Shown piece by piece: positions 1 through 12,700 of a stretch of 64,000 bases of DNA. Source of the stretch: Edolisoma coerulescens (taxonomy: Eukaryota; Chordata; Aves; Passeriformes; Campephagidae); contig VWZW01004375.1 in NCBI GenBank assembly GCA_013397115.1, forward strand, positions 655,934-719,933, in the 5' to 3' direction. The notes beneath the pieces are model-generated. The model had not been told where the DNA came from. It saw nothing but the letters and a program-made list of their open reading frames with translations, and did not search any database. The first letter of the stretch is position 1. Every line of letters begins with the position of its first letter. The position numbers and the translations under genes were made by a program.

Positions 1-2119
1 AAAGCTGAGCAACTGATAAAGAGAAGTTTGAAGAGAGAAAGGCTTGAGCTGGCTTTAGTCCACATTCCTTCCCAACAACTGGGGATGATCAGCACTGTGA
101 CAGTGAGCATATCATACAAGACTAGTAAAACAAGAATCCTGTCTGTATTGTGATTCAAGTATTTAGTCAATTGTTATGTTCTGCTAAGTGTAACTTGTAT
201 AGTTATTTCAGTGCACTGTGTTATCACTTACTAAATCAAAATTCTGCATCAGGTAAAATATCCTCAAAAACATAAACCTGGTACGTTAAACTCTCTATGT
301 GTGGAATAATTAAAGAACCTGGTGAGAGTATTGTACTCCTATAAAAATACATCACAATTGCAGACTCACACTTTTCCTAACTGTGGCCTGATCTTAAATC
401 CACTGAAGCAAAGAGCTCCATTCATTAATTACTTTCCTTTTAAATGTCAGTCCACGCTTTTCAACAGTCTGTTTCTCTTAAAAAACAGCTATTTTCCATT
501 ATGTCATTGTAGTACTCTCACTTTTCCATGGTTTTTTTTTCTTGAAGTGTGTAGTAATCCACCGTCATGCAATGCCTATAAAATACTTCTAAAATTTTTT
601 CCCCTGAAATACTCTGTTTTAAGAAATTCTTTTTAAGAAAGATTTTAAAATCTTCCCAGGTTTTTAACAACTCTGTTCAGAAGATCCAGGATAGCCACAC
701 ACAAACAAAAAACTGCCCCTAAGTGTATTAACATGATGGTGATGTATTACAAACATGTGCTGTGAAGTCCTCTGTCTGCTGATGTACAACTTCTGAGAAA
801 CATACATAGAGAAAATGCATACTTGTTAAATAAACTGTCTTTTCTAACTATAGCTATTACAAAATCAGTGTTGATAAATTTATTGCTTTTAAATGTAGAG
901 GATAAATTTGAAAAGGCTGTATATAAAAATACAGCATCATAAATGTATAAAACATCATCTTCATGTAACTTCTATGATTCTTCATTGACAAATATCAAGA
1001 AAGCAATTGTGGCTTCCTCAAACTTGTACCTCCAGTGAAACAACTTCACTTTAAGCGTTTTGCATTACCTCCTGGACAACTAGCCCATTGATAATCCCAC
1101 TATATTTTGGTAGGCTAGAGGTATAAGAAACAGCATCACCATTCCTGAAGTTCTTCTCTGAAGTTACGGGATATTCCTGTATAACAAATGAAGAAATCTG
1201 TGCCTGTAATCACAGCATTGCTTAAACAAAACACTACAGTGATACATGGTGCAAATCAACACCTGTGTCTCAGCCCCCAAGAACATGCAGGCTTACACAG
1301 TTAAACAAGCAGCACAGCAAAAGCTGTGGCTGACAGCAGTTTCCATATGAATTACTATTTCTGAACAATCATTTTCAGCAAGTGGCCTGGTCACTATAAA
1401 TCTCCTTATAGGCCTCTTGACACCCCTCACTGAGTGCAATCAGGTCATCCTCAGTTTGTGTCAATAAGACTGCTCAAAGTAGTAGCCTGCATGCAGAGCA
1501 CGTGCTCCTGTGTGATTTTTGGTGCAGCACTGTGGCTGTCTCATGTCTGCAGCCTTCAATCCACATTCTTTAGTTTTGCTAGGAGTGAGTTAAGGAAAAC
1601 AGATAGATACAGAGCTAGCTTCTTACCAAGAAGGGCACAATAATAGTCCAAAACAGCTACAATAAAACACATCAGGAAAGGTCTTCTGATCTTAAAAATC
1701 TTCTGAAACATATTAGTCCTTCTCAGTGTAAGAGTTTATAGTACTTCAGCCCAGACTCCTACTGGACTCTGCCTCTGAAGAGATTTCACTGCTCCCTGAA
1801 CAGCCATTTTGCAGGGAGATCCCCTTGGTAGAGGAGAGGTTCAACTTTCACATCACCAGAGACAGAATGTTCAGCATCAGTTTACTCTGTTACTCCCTTG
1901 ACATTGGCTAAACTTGCAAAAAAAAGGAAAAAAAAAAGAAAACACTACCAAACCAACCAGCAACAACCAACCAAAAAAGCTAAACATAATTATTCAAACA
2001 ATAAAAAAAACCCACCTCATTTCTTGTCTCAAGTCTTTGTGGTGGTACTTTCTCCTCCCCACACTCTTCCCTGGAACCACTCTATGACCTCAGGAAGCCC
2101 CACTGGGCCTCAGCCTTCG
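1..2119. other. Intergenic sequence, no gene recognised
   Basis: AT-rich non-coding DNA. The short open frames here (for example 322-636) are low-complexity translations with no domain or motif I recognise and no flanking splice signals that would join them to anything. An A-rich stretch lies at about 1916-1945. I see no repeat family in this stretch. Confidence 0.6.
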
Positions 2120-2278
2120 TGTGATGAGTTGGGTTGTCAAGCTTCCCTGGACCTCTTGCATGGTTAAGTTGGGAACATCCCTTAGATGAAGGACAGGAGC
2201 ACAATCAGTCCCCCACTTAGAGCCATGGGAGTTTCCCTACCCGAACCGTAGCCCACAGGGAATGATACCATTGTGGCT

Positions 2279-2339
2279 GGAGTTTTGAAAACAATTTGAA
2301 ATTGTGTTGGAAACAATTTGTAATTGTTTTGGAAACTCC
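2279..2339. repeat. Imperfect inverted repeat inside the LTR-like element
   Basis: Arms 2279-2296 and 2322-2339 are complementary at 16 of 18 positions, with a 25-base spacer that itself repeats an AAACAATTTG-type motif. It lies about 50-110 bases upstream of the TATA box, where an LTR U3 enhancer would be expected. Its function is unknown. Confidence 0.75.
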
Positions 2340-2390
2340 AGGGATTACTTGTCTGAGAACGGAAATTTTACAGATTACATCTTGCTACCC

Positions 2391-2400
2391 TATAAATAGG
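2391..2400 (+). promoter_or_regulatory. TATA box of the LTR-like element
   Basis: TATAAATAGG is a strong match to a core-promoter TATA box. It would place initiation near 2420, at the start of the presumed R region. Whether it is still active cannot be told from sequence. Confidence 0.5.
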
Positions 2401-3045
2401 GGTCCCTAAGTGAGGCCCTTTGAGCTTCCCTGGACTTCAGTGTGATGTGCCAGAATCTCCCTTTGAGCGAGATTGCTCTTGGAGCTTGCAGACTCTCACA
2501 TTTGTGAGGGCACAGGCTGATAAAGTCTCACTCCTTGAGCCTCAACCCTCATCTGCTGAGAAAAGCCAAGGCACTCAACACAGGTATTTGACTGAAATCA
2601 GAGGGAATTTTTCACAGGTAACTTCGTACACACTTGTTTGTGTCTGTGTGCACGCACGTGTGTGAATTGATTTAAATAACCTATAGCAAGTACAGCATAA
2701 ATATTGACATCTCGGAATTATAATTAAGTAACTGTTGCAATTTTAGTCAATTTTATTGAATTACTTTATAAATGCTGAATTAGTCAATTGATTAAGTGCA
2801 ACTTAAATCCTTTAAACATAAAACAATCACATCTGAGGCTAAGTTTGGCGATGGGGTCCACTCAACCTTGTGACTCTAGGGGAGGGTCTTCCGTACCCTT
2901 TGCACCCTTATCACTTGCATCCCTGGTCTCCATGCAAATCATTCTAAAGTGATTTTAAGCCAATTTTCCTTTGCATGCTTCATTTACGTAGTAAATAATA
3001 GAGCGAATGTTGCCATTGAACTTCATTGCACTTTCACAAATTTAT

Positions 3046-3051
3046 AATAAA
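3046..3051 (+). terminator. Poly(A) signal-like AATAAA in the LTR-like element
   Basis: AATAAA stands in the same orientation as the upstream TATA box and is followed by a short T-rich stretch, as expected of an LTR R/U5 junction. It could also be chance in AT-rich DNA. Confidence 0.35.
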
Positions 3052-3400
3052 ACTTACTTTCGTCAATACCTTTGACAGGGATTCTTTAAGCTGCCTAAAC
3101 CACTCAATTGTGACAAATTGACATAGTCAGCAGGATACTAAATCAGGATTCACAACAGTCTTCCACACAAAAGCATGATCTTGAGAGGAAAAATGGACTC
3201 CAAGCAAGCTCCGGGTACTCAGACAAGATGCATTCGGTAGATTGCAGCCTGTATCTCTTTGGCAGGAATCCCTTGACAGCCTTCCTTCCAGTTCACTTAC
3301 AGCACATTGTCAAGGTTGGGAGGCACTGGCAGACCCGCACAGTGTGAGCTATTTGCAGCATGTTCACGTCTGGTAACTAAATGCGTCACTGCGGAAGGTC

Positions 3401-6400
3401 ACTGACCAATACCAATATATATTTTCAAAAATAACATACAAAAGGAACTAATATAAAAAAGGAAAGCAAAACAGGTTTTAGAAATTGGTGCTTTTTTATC
3501 TAAATAAAAACATTCAGTGTTCTGGATGTGGATATTTCTGCTTTAATACTGGGGAATGTCTTTCACACCAGTGAAGAAGAACCTATTTCACTGATATAAA
3601 TTTCAAGACCTTTCAGGCTGTGCCCACCAGGAACTACAGAATCTAGAGAAACTCTTGTTCCTGTTGCATTTATTTCAAGGCTTTTGAAGTGCCCATTTCA
3701 AGTAGAAATTAAAGTCTGCTGAACTTCTTCCTCTAATTCAAGATGAGTATAAATTTAGAGTCCCAAATACCGTGGGCTGTTTGTTAAGGAATAACTCCAC
3801 AGATTGCAACAAAAGATGCAGGAGATACTGCTAAGGATACACCATTGTTTACAAATGTCTTGTGAGTTCCCTGTATTAAATAATGCATTCAGTTCAATTT
3901 GTGTCTTCCTGCTCATGAGCCGATTCAAGTGGTTCTATGTTCATAATTCAAAATGATCAGTTGAGACCAGTCAAAGATAATTCTTTATCAGTCCATGAGC
4001 AGTTGCTGTGGGTATTTAAATACAAATTGTATTCAGATGGGTTCATATATCACATGGGATATAGTTACTGGCTAATTAAATTACCTCTCTCCCATCTACG
4101 AAACTGAAACATGTATATTGTATTACAACTGGAATCAAATTTCCCAAAGCAAAGGGTTAAGCTTTCAAATACAAAACTTGCCAGTTATGAATACTCTGTA
4201 ACATAGCCTCTGGAATGACTATTCCTAAGTTTCACAACAATGAGTTTTTCACTGCAATATTTATGATGCAAACAGAAAAAGGGACACCACGAACAGCTGT
4301 ATGAATTGTACTTCCCAAGCACACTTATTATGAGCATTCATGTTGCCCAGCTTGCTTGGATTTACATGCTTTAGATAAAAAGAAAACCAAAACCAACCAA
4401 CTAACAATTTCATCAGTAGGCATTCATCAATTCAATCCTACAAATGTGCCAACACTTGAAATGCTCAGCAGCTCTTCTACAACATTTCCCACAAATTTAT
4501 ATGCAAATGAGAGTAACAATAAATCAAGTCTGTAGATACTATACACACCAAGACTTCAGGCAAGCTCCTTCTTGGATGCAAAGGAAAACTTCCTGGACAG
4601 CATCTCCAGATTTGCAGAGGTCCTGACCAAGGACAGGGAAATGTTCCAGCATCAAAGGACTTCACAGAGCAGTCCAGCCAGCAGCTTTTTCCTGTTTGCA
4701 ATACTGAAATCTATATCTTGTATGAGAACTGAAAAAGTTAAGGCAGCCAGCAACACCTCCATGATCAAAGGTACAGCTTTACCTCAGCCTGAAGCTCTAC
4801 TCAGTAGGACCTTACACTAGGCAAAGTAAGCTTTTATTCAGAAGTATGTTCTAATGTACTCACAGCCTTCATTCATTTGGTTGAGTTTGGAACCTTAAAA
4901 ACATACAGACAAATGCATCACCAAGAAGGGATGGGCCAAGTGAGGTGGCTCACCTGAAGCATTCCTCCTGGGGACTGGCAGAAACTGCCTTCAAGGCAGA
5001 AAGGAAGTAATCATAGAAGCATTATGATCTTCACTTTTCATCCTATGTATGCCCTGCACTGCAGCACCCTCATGGCTACTGAGTCATGCCACTGCTGTCA
5101 CCTAGCCAGGCTAATATGTATGGGGTAGCAGGACCAGTACTTACAGAGGAGGGAGAAAGCAGCCAAACAACTTTCCCCTGGGCCCAAAACTACTTTTCAT
5201 AGCTTGTTAGACATCACCCTAAAACTAATAGGATGTAGAGATGCTTCAGAGCTAGCAGCAGATAAGCTTAGGTACAAAAAATAGCACAGACATATCAACA
5301 TAGAGCTCTGTGAGGGCTAAAATTTACCTTGAAATTACCAAAATACCACAGGTAAATTTGCCCATGCTGGCATTTGGCTGGACCATTTCTACTATTCCTA
5401 ATCACACACATCCCACTCATAGTACATGTAGCTACGTCCACATTCCAAAGCAATTATTATCCTAATGTATACCAAGGAAAAAAAAAAAAATCAGTCTAAT
5501 CATCTGCCAAGCTCCCAAAAAAGGAAATGGTAGAACTCTTCACACACCCTACACACCTCCCATCTTACTGCCCTAACAAGATCTTTGGCAACCCCTCCTT
5601 GTTTCAAACCAAGAGAAGCCTGACCCTAAGGCCATGCGGGAGCTGTGGTACAACCTGACAGATTTCCCAGCATGGCTGCACCGCTGCAAGCTCTGACACC
5701 AAGAGCTCCACACCTTATCTCAACATAAACCTAAATACCTGAAAGACCCAGGAGTAATAATTTTAATCATTTTCTACCAAACAATTCCATTTGCCTTGCC
5801 TGCCGCAGCAAAATACCAGTGTGGGTATTTCACAGAAATTCTTTGAAATAGAACAAATAATACACACATACACAAGTTCCAGGGAAGGAAAAAGGCCCCA
5901 AATGAAATCCACAAGTTTCATCCACAGAAGAGAACTATGCAATTTCCCAGTGTACCTTGGACTCTTAGCAGTGGTTCTGGGGCCCATTCACAGAGCTCAG
6001 ATCCTTGCAAGAATTCATAAGTAATACAATAAACATCCAACAGGAATTCAGAAATGAGACATTGGGACAACCAAATAGTTGAATGCTAATAATCTCCCTA
6101 CCTTCTCCCACTGGCAAGTGAGGATTTCAACAGAAACCCACATGGATGTATCAGAGGTTGATACGATAGAGGAAAATGTGCTAATCATATAATTTTGATA
6201 TACAGCTTTGAAGGGATCTGGGTCACCACTTGCCTAATCAATGTAATGTGATCTTCAGCCCAAAATACATGTTCCTGTTCTACTGAAAAATTTTTGCCTG
6301 GGAACTAATAACTGCATAAGGGTCTTAACTCTTTTGAGGCCTCTGAGGAGGTGATAAAGGAACTTGGAGTTCAGGTACCAAAATACTCAGGAGCCCTTCA

Positions 6401-8921
6401 TTTTAGGGGTAACTGAAAACAGAAAAAAAAAAATTAAATTCCTCTTACACAGGGCACCATATGTTTCTGGATATATTAGAACAGGTCTTCATGTTTTAAT
6501 TGACAAAGCCCTGCTAATACTATCCTGTCTTTCCAATCACTGAGAAAGCTCTTAAAAATTAAGGTCAAACACTAAATTAACTTTGTTAAGGAGGCAGAGT
6601 ACATATCAGAGCTGTTAACTCTACAAGGTCCACAGTTACTGCCTAAACCTAAGGGTAGAGAAAAATGAAACAGAATAGAATACAATAAGAAGCTATCTGT
6701 TGCCTGACAGATGTGAATTCGAAATTTTGAAAAGCATTGTCTCTGGAGAGATGCTTGCTGGTGTTGGGAAACACCAGAGGCAGCAATTCTAACGTGTAAC
6801 TCAGGCCACAGAAGAAGGACCCTGCACACTCATGCTCTGCAGAGCGCTAAATCATGAGGAAAAGAGCCGTGAACTTCACCTGGAGCTACTTGTGCCTACC
6901 TGGCAGAGACCCAGCAAGTACACTACTCTAGATGCACTAGGGCTACTGATTCTCAAACCCTTCTCCTGGTTTCTACAATGCCTTTTCTCTCTTTTATTTG
7001 TTTTTTTTTAATGTGTTAAAGTTTCTCCTCAAACTAAGAAGTAACTCCATCTGTTCTCTCTTCATGGGGCATATTTAATCAGACTGAAGAGGAAGGCACA
7101 GAATTCTGTTGTCTATGCTGGGATTATACACCAGTCAACCTCCAAAGAAGCGGCATAACTATCCTGAGAGAAGCTGACACTTGTAACGACTGAGCATCAG
7201 CTGGATGCTTTTAAAAACCCAGGACTGTGAACACAAATTAAATTAGCATATGTAAGTAACTTGTTATCACAAGTTATTGGTGCACAGGGTCAGACTTGAC
7301 TATGATAGGATTAATCAAAAGTGGATTTTGCTCTCTTCTTCCACAGCTTGGTGGAATGCTTCACAAAAATCACACTACTGCAGCATAAGACACTGATGAA
7401 ATCCAATCCCTTGAAAATATTTGGAGTTCTGCCCATATTTGTAAATGCCACTTCTTTTCTCTTGCTCCTCTAGCTGACCATTATGTTTAGCCTGTACTTG
7501 TAAGGCAGCTTGGAAATGGTCCTGTCGAATTACTGTGACCTCCATAAGAAAAGTGTGTTAGAGTTAGGCCACTAAAGATGAGAAACACTACTCTCCAGCT
7601 CTTTGTCCTCTTCTGTTAGGAGGCTTGTGCCAAATTCTGTAAATGGAAAGGGGATAACTCGGTTTGTTCATAATCTTTAAGATGAGAATTGCAGAAAATG
7701 CTTTGGTATTCAAGAAAAAAACATTACTCTGTAACACAGATTCAAAGCAGCAAATGTCAGCTCATGATTATAGTTATGTATTGTGCCATTAAATAATTAA
7801 TATAACTGCTTTTAAGTAACACCCTTAGAAATAGCTGATTATTCCTTTTATTTCAAAGAATTTCAGGGGGAAAAAAAGTGGAAGAGATAATGGGAAAAGA
7901 GATAGAAAAGAATAGAAAAAAAAGTATATTAATCTTGTCTACTCTGAGGGAAAGCAGTCCGTCTCTAAGCTATACAAATCATGAAACGTATATTTTTAAA
8001 ACTCAGCATTTTCTTCAATGAACACACCAGAAAAGCTTTTACTGGAAATAAAGGGGTTGGGGGGTGGTGAAGGCAAAGGTAATTCCTTTCAACTCGCTTT
8101 CCCGCAAGTGTTAAGAGCACTTTATTTTAACTTTTTTATTTCCCAAATAATCTATGGCCTTTTCCTATCAAAGTACAAACATGTCTGTACCATTCTAATA
8201 TGAAAAAGCAATAGTTCTTTATATATAATCAAACTGTGTACCTGGGGAAGGCACTGGGTAAACATAGCACTGAAAACTGACAGGGCATGGACATGTCTAT
8301 CTCATATATATTAGTATTATAAAATAAATTATTATTATTTTATAATACTATTATATAAGCACTGTATTTATTTCTCTCATATTAGTAATACAATACTGAT
8401 TAAGTTCTTGCCATGGAGTAAGACCCACTGTGTTGTGTTATCTCACACAACAGAAAACAAAACTGCTGCTTCAATGTGCTTCGAATTTAAATGTAACACA
8501 AAGAACTGGCAGATGAAAATAGGTTTGCTAATAATATTAGTCAACTTGATTAGAAAAGGCTCTCAAAATGTCTCCTTGTTCTCCCAGTAGAAAAGTACAG
8601 TGCCTCTCTTTGCTGGCAAGGTTAACATTGAATTCAAAAGATGGTCTGAGAGAGAGTATGTGGGACCAAATATTGTATTCTTTTCAACTGCATGCAACAA
8701 AGTTAATTAAATCACACAATGTTCACTCTGATATAACTGAGAAAAATTGACTCAGATATTTTCATTACAACGTTCCATTTTGTATTCATTCAGGTAGAAA
8801 GAAGAAAACATTAACCATTATTTTTCTTAGCTTTGCACCTAACACATCCATTTACACAGAAATTGAGAATTTGTTAAAATTATAGCGCTATAAATGACAA
8901 GATTTGTTGAAATCATAGTAT
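3401..8921. other. Intergenic sequence, no gene recognised
   Basis: AT-rich non-coding DNA. Short open frames on both strands (for example 4477-4701 minus and 5763-5987 minus) overlap one another and carry no recognisable domain. The only structure I can support is the hairpin at 8312-8350. Confidence 0.6.
8312..8350. repeat. Perfect 16-bp inverted repeat (AT-rich hairpin)
   Basis: Arms 8312-8327 and 8335-8350 are perfectly complementary over 16 bases with a 7-base loop. The arms are almost entirely A/T with a single G/C pair each. It may be a cruciform-prone AT microsatellite derivative or the core of a decayed DNA transposon; nothing identifies a family. Confidence 0.85.
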
Positions 8922-9745
8922 ATGCTGAGTTGCAAGAGACCCACTAGGTTCATAAAAGTCCAACTCTTGGTCCTACACAGGACAGCCCCAAGAATCACAC
9001 CAGGTGCCCAAGAGCATTATCCAAACACTTCTTGGAATTCTGTCAGGCTTGGTGCTGTGACCACTTCCCTGGGGAGCCCAGTGCCCATTTTCCTAACATC
9101 TAACCATTTGGCTTTCTGAGCTGCAAGTGCACATTGCTAGGTCATGTCCAGCCTCTCATCCACCAGCACCCCCAAGTCCTTGTCGGCAGGGCTGCTCTTG
9201 ATCTGTTCATTCCCCAGCCTGTGTTGATACCAGAGGTTGTCCGAACCCAGGTGCAGCACCTCACACTCGGTCTTGCTAAATTACATGAGATTCCAATTGA
9301 CCCACTTCTTAAGCTTGTCCAGGTCCCTCTGGATGGCATCCCATCCTTCAGATGTGGCAACAGCACCACTCAGCCTGGTGTCATCCTCAAATTTGCTAAA
9401 GCTGCACTCAATCCCTTCATCTATTTCATTAATGAAGATATGAAATAACACTGGTCCCAATACAGACCCCTGAGGGACACCACTTGTCACTGATGTCCAT
9501 TGGAACTCTGAGCCATTGACCACTACCCTCTGGATGTGACCATCCAACCACTTTCGGATGCACCTAAAAGTTCACTCATAAAATCCACCTCTCTTCAATT
9601 TAGAGAGAAGGATGTTGTGGGGAACCATGTCATGTTTATGGAAGTCCACATAAATGAAATCTCTAGCCTCCCTTTGTCCATTGACATAGCTGCTCCATCA
9701 TAGAGGGCCACTGGATTGGTCAGGGAGGACTTACCCTCAGGGAAG
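8922..9745 (-). mobile_element. CR1 LINE fragment, 5'-truncated, antisense
   Basis: On the minus strand, 9547-9281 encodes a piece of CR1 reverse transcriptase. It contains the [11 protein letters not shown] motif followed by F-E-D-D-T, which stands where the family has the catalytic F-A-D-D. Upstream frame remnants extend to about 9745. After the reverse transcriptase block the sequence jumps, near 9085-9105, to the CR1 3' end: plus-strand 8922-9085 matches the familiar antisense 3' tail with its 'cttggtgctgtgacca' wording. An internal deletion of several hundred bases is therefore likely. CR1 is the main LINE of birds. This copy is dead: truncated, deleted and interrupted by stops. Confidence 0.9.
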
Positions 9746-12700
9746 TGCAAGAAAAAAGCACTTATAGTATCCAGACATTAAAGAGACCTTAGGTATTAGT
9801 GCACTAAGCTATTCAATTTAATTTACTGAATGTAAGAGGAAAAGCCTTTCCTGCTGTGCAACAATGGGTGTTTGTAGATAAATCTCAGAATTATCAGAAA
9901 TGTAACAGCCAGAGTCTGTTCTCGGAACCTCATGACTTTTGAAAGCAAGATACACCATAATGATGAAATAAAATCCTTAGCTGTGGACACAGAGCACATC
10001 CAACAGAGGCAGCAAGTTGCACAGCAGTCTTTGGCTTCTGCTAGAAGAATTTTGTCTTTCTTTCATCTTAAGTCCCTTGGAACTACTAGCTTTTAATGAT
10101 CCTGTTTACCTCATTGACAGAGGGTTTATGATCTGTCTCAAGTGACTTTTGCTCCACAACTATCTGATATTATCTTCCAGTTCTTAACTAATCCATCATG
10201 CATGGAAATCTTGACTGCAAGGCAACACAGCCACAGTCACAATCTTTCAAAAGCACAAATCCTGCTTCCTAATTGCATAAAAGAACGAACTTGTAATAGG
10301 CAAAATCACTTAAAAAGACAAAATTTTAAAAACTGAATGTATTAAAAAGCAAGAGTTGCTTTTCTATATATTCTCAAAGCTATTAATAAGGGTTATTCTG
10401 CAATTGGTCTACAGTATTCCGAGTTCAGGATGTCACTGACATTATTAAGAAAATACAGACCTTCCCAAAGTACCCATGGTACCACATCTGACATGGGAGG
10501 GCACTTTAGAGAGTTGAGTGATGTGGACTTACTACAGCTGAACTTAAACAGAAATTCCCACCACTACAGCTGGAACTCATTAGTCCCTCCTCAACTGAGA
10601 AACCAAGGGCTGAAACAAAGGGTCTAAACCACCACACACAATTTCTCTTCTGTATTTGAGTCATTTAGATCACACCAAGCAAGGTCTTTTCACAGTACAG
10701 AAGAGCATCTTTCTCTGAAGTACTGAGAAATTCTGATTCCTGACAAAGTCAAGGGAGATGCTTTTAAAGTATTTCAGCATCTTGCCAAAGATGCTTGACA
10801 CTGCACATACTAGATCTTATAATGGTGTAAGTTGTCACATCATGAAGTGGAGATGAAAAAGAACACATTTCAGATCAACCTCTTTTTTGGAAATATGAGG
10901 CAAACGCACAGAAAACAAGGTATTACCTCAGTGACAGCTATAGACTGGAAAGTCATAACTTAGTTGCTTTAGCCTCTGTGAAACAGGTTTCGGGTGCATG
11001 TGCCAGAAAATGGAATTCAGGGAACTGGTTGTCCTTTATTCTTATCCACACAATTGTTCCTCTGCAAATGTATCTAAACAGAAATGGGCCTGATTGAGAG
11101 GTTTTCTTTAAATATTGATGTATTAAAGTCTAGGAAATGGCTTGCCTGAATGACTGTCATAAGTGGAACATTCTGTTCCAGGGGAAGAAAAAAAACATGT
11201 GATAAAACCCCCAGCAACACAGTAAGAAGCAAAGAGAAACAACTAATCTAATGCTACAAACTGATATACATGGATATATCGATATATATGTGTGTGTATT
11301 AAATTATGTGGGATGTAAGCATGGTGTAAACGATACGGAATAAAGAGTGGAGATTGTATTGGACCTGAATATAATGGAGTTACTTTTCCCCACAGCTGCT
11401 CTCACAGTGCTGTGATTTGAAATCATGGCTAGGAAGGTGTTGATAACATACCAGTGTGTAGGTACGAATTATGGAAACCACTATATCACACAAGACAAGG
11501 CAGAAAGCTACCTTAATATAAATATGAAAACTTGTAATCTGAACAGTGTAATGCACATTCTCTGAGCAACTCAGGTACTGAAATGGATGAACCACAGGCA
11601 CAAAGGAAAAAAAGCTAACAAAAGTGTCACTGAAAATTATTCCTGGGTAGGTATCTTACAAAATGCACACACCCCATCACTACAAGAACGAGAAGTATAG
11701 CAATCACCCACGTCCCTTGTGTAGCAAGAGTTATTAGTTGACACCTACATGTCTGGGACATTCTTCTCTTTCTAATAAGCATCACAGAAAGCACATATTC
11801 AGCCTCAGCTATTCCCTTGCTATTGCTAGTGTTCACCCTTGAGGCCAGGGCATCATTTCACAATTAAACAAAAGCCAAAGAAGTCTTTGTTAGAGAATAT
11901 TATGTTGCAGAACACCTTACAATTACAATGCAACTGAAAGAACATGAAAAAACACAAGGATCAAATCACAAACCAGCTTAGAGAAGAAGAAAATATCTCC
12001 AAGGAATCAGAGACTTAAATTTTGTCATGCTTTTAAGAGAGCTTCAACTCAACTACTAGCTAAATGAGTGTGCCTGTGTAGGTATTTGGACATGTATCTG
12101 GGTTCCCTGAGACACAACAAGTAGCCCAACTAGAGTATTATTGTCCTTCTTCCCATTGCAACCAACTTTTTAGTCTTGGCAAATTTGGGACAAACTTGAA
12201 GACCAATTTCTAAAAGTCACTCCCTTTCCCCTTAGGAATAGGTGAAACTTACTGAATCTTTAATTAAAATGACCCACCTCAGGCATATGCAAAAGTTGCA
12301 TAGGCCTTCAACCAGAAACTTCAGTGGCACCCATTAAAAGTTTTGCTAAAAGCTTTGTTTTAGCAAGTAAAGTACTTTCTCATAACATTTGATTAAAGTA
12401 GTACAGGGAACATCAGGCTTCAAAGTTTTTAAGTGTGCTTTACTTTCACAGATATCTGTAAGTTCAAGCATGCAGGATAAAAGACCAAAAAAATCTGACA
12501 CCACAAAGCTTGTAGGCAAGATGGAGTGCCATAAACCACTCTTCTCATCAACTTGTTCACCCTCTGTTCTTCATCAGTCCCCCTGCAAAATTATTACTCT
12601 ATGGGAAAGAATACATTGGCAGGAGGCTCCATAGGAATAACAAGTACTGTAGTGTCATCTCCAATGCATTAAAGATGACCACTGCTGGTTTTCTACCACA

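Larger units (their letters stand above)
2120..3400 (+). mobile_element. LTR-retrotransposon-like element, probably avian ERV LTR
   Basis: This stretch stands out from its AT-rich surroundings by carrying a promoter-like and a polyadenylation-like signal in one orientation, and by more CpG dinucleotides in its 3' half. It opens with TGTGATGAG at 2120. A TATA box lies at 2391 and is followed by a C/T-rich segment resembling an R-U5 region. TCACA at 2612-2616 is the perfect inverse of the opening TGTGA, so one reading is a 497-base solo LTR (2120-2616). A second segment, about 2840-3400, also looks LTR-derived and has AATAAA at 3046-3051; the two may form one longer, ERVL-type LTR. No gag, pol or env frame is visible. 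The pentamer CTTCG stands directly before 2120 and again at 2622-2626, but five bases beyond TCACA, so it is not a clean target-site duplication. The family and exact ends are inferred, not established. Confidence 0.5.

Noticed and set aside
9134..9448. A 104-residue plus-strand open frame with [19 protein letters not shown]
   Set aside because: It is the antisense of the CR1 reverse transcriptase; the minus strand carries the real motif.
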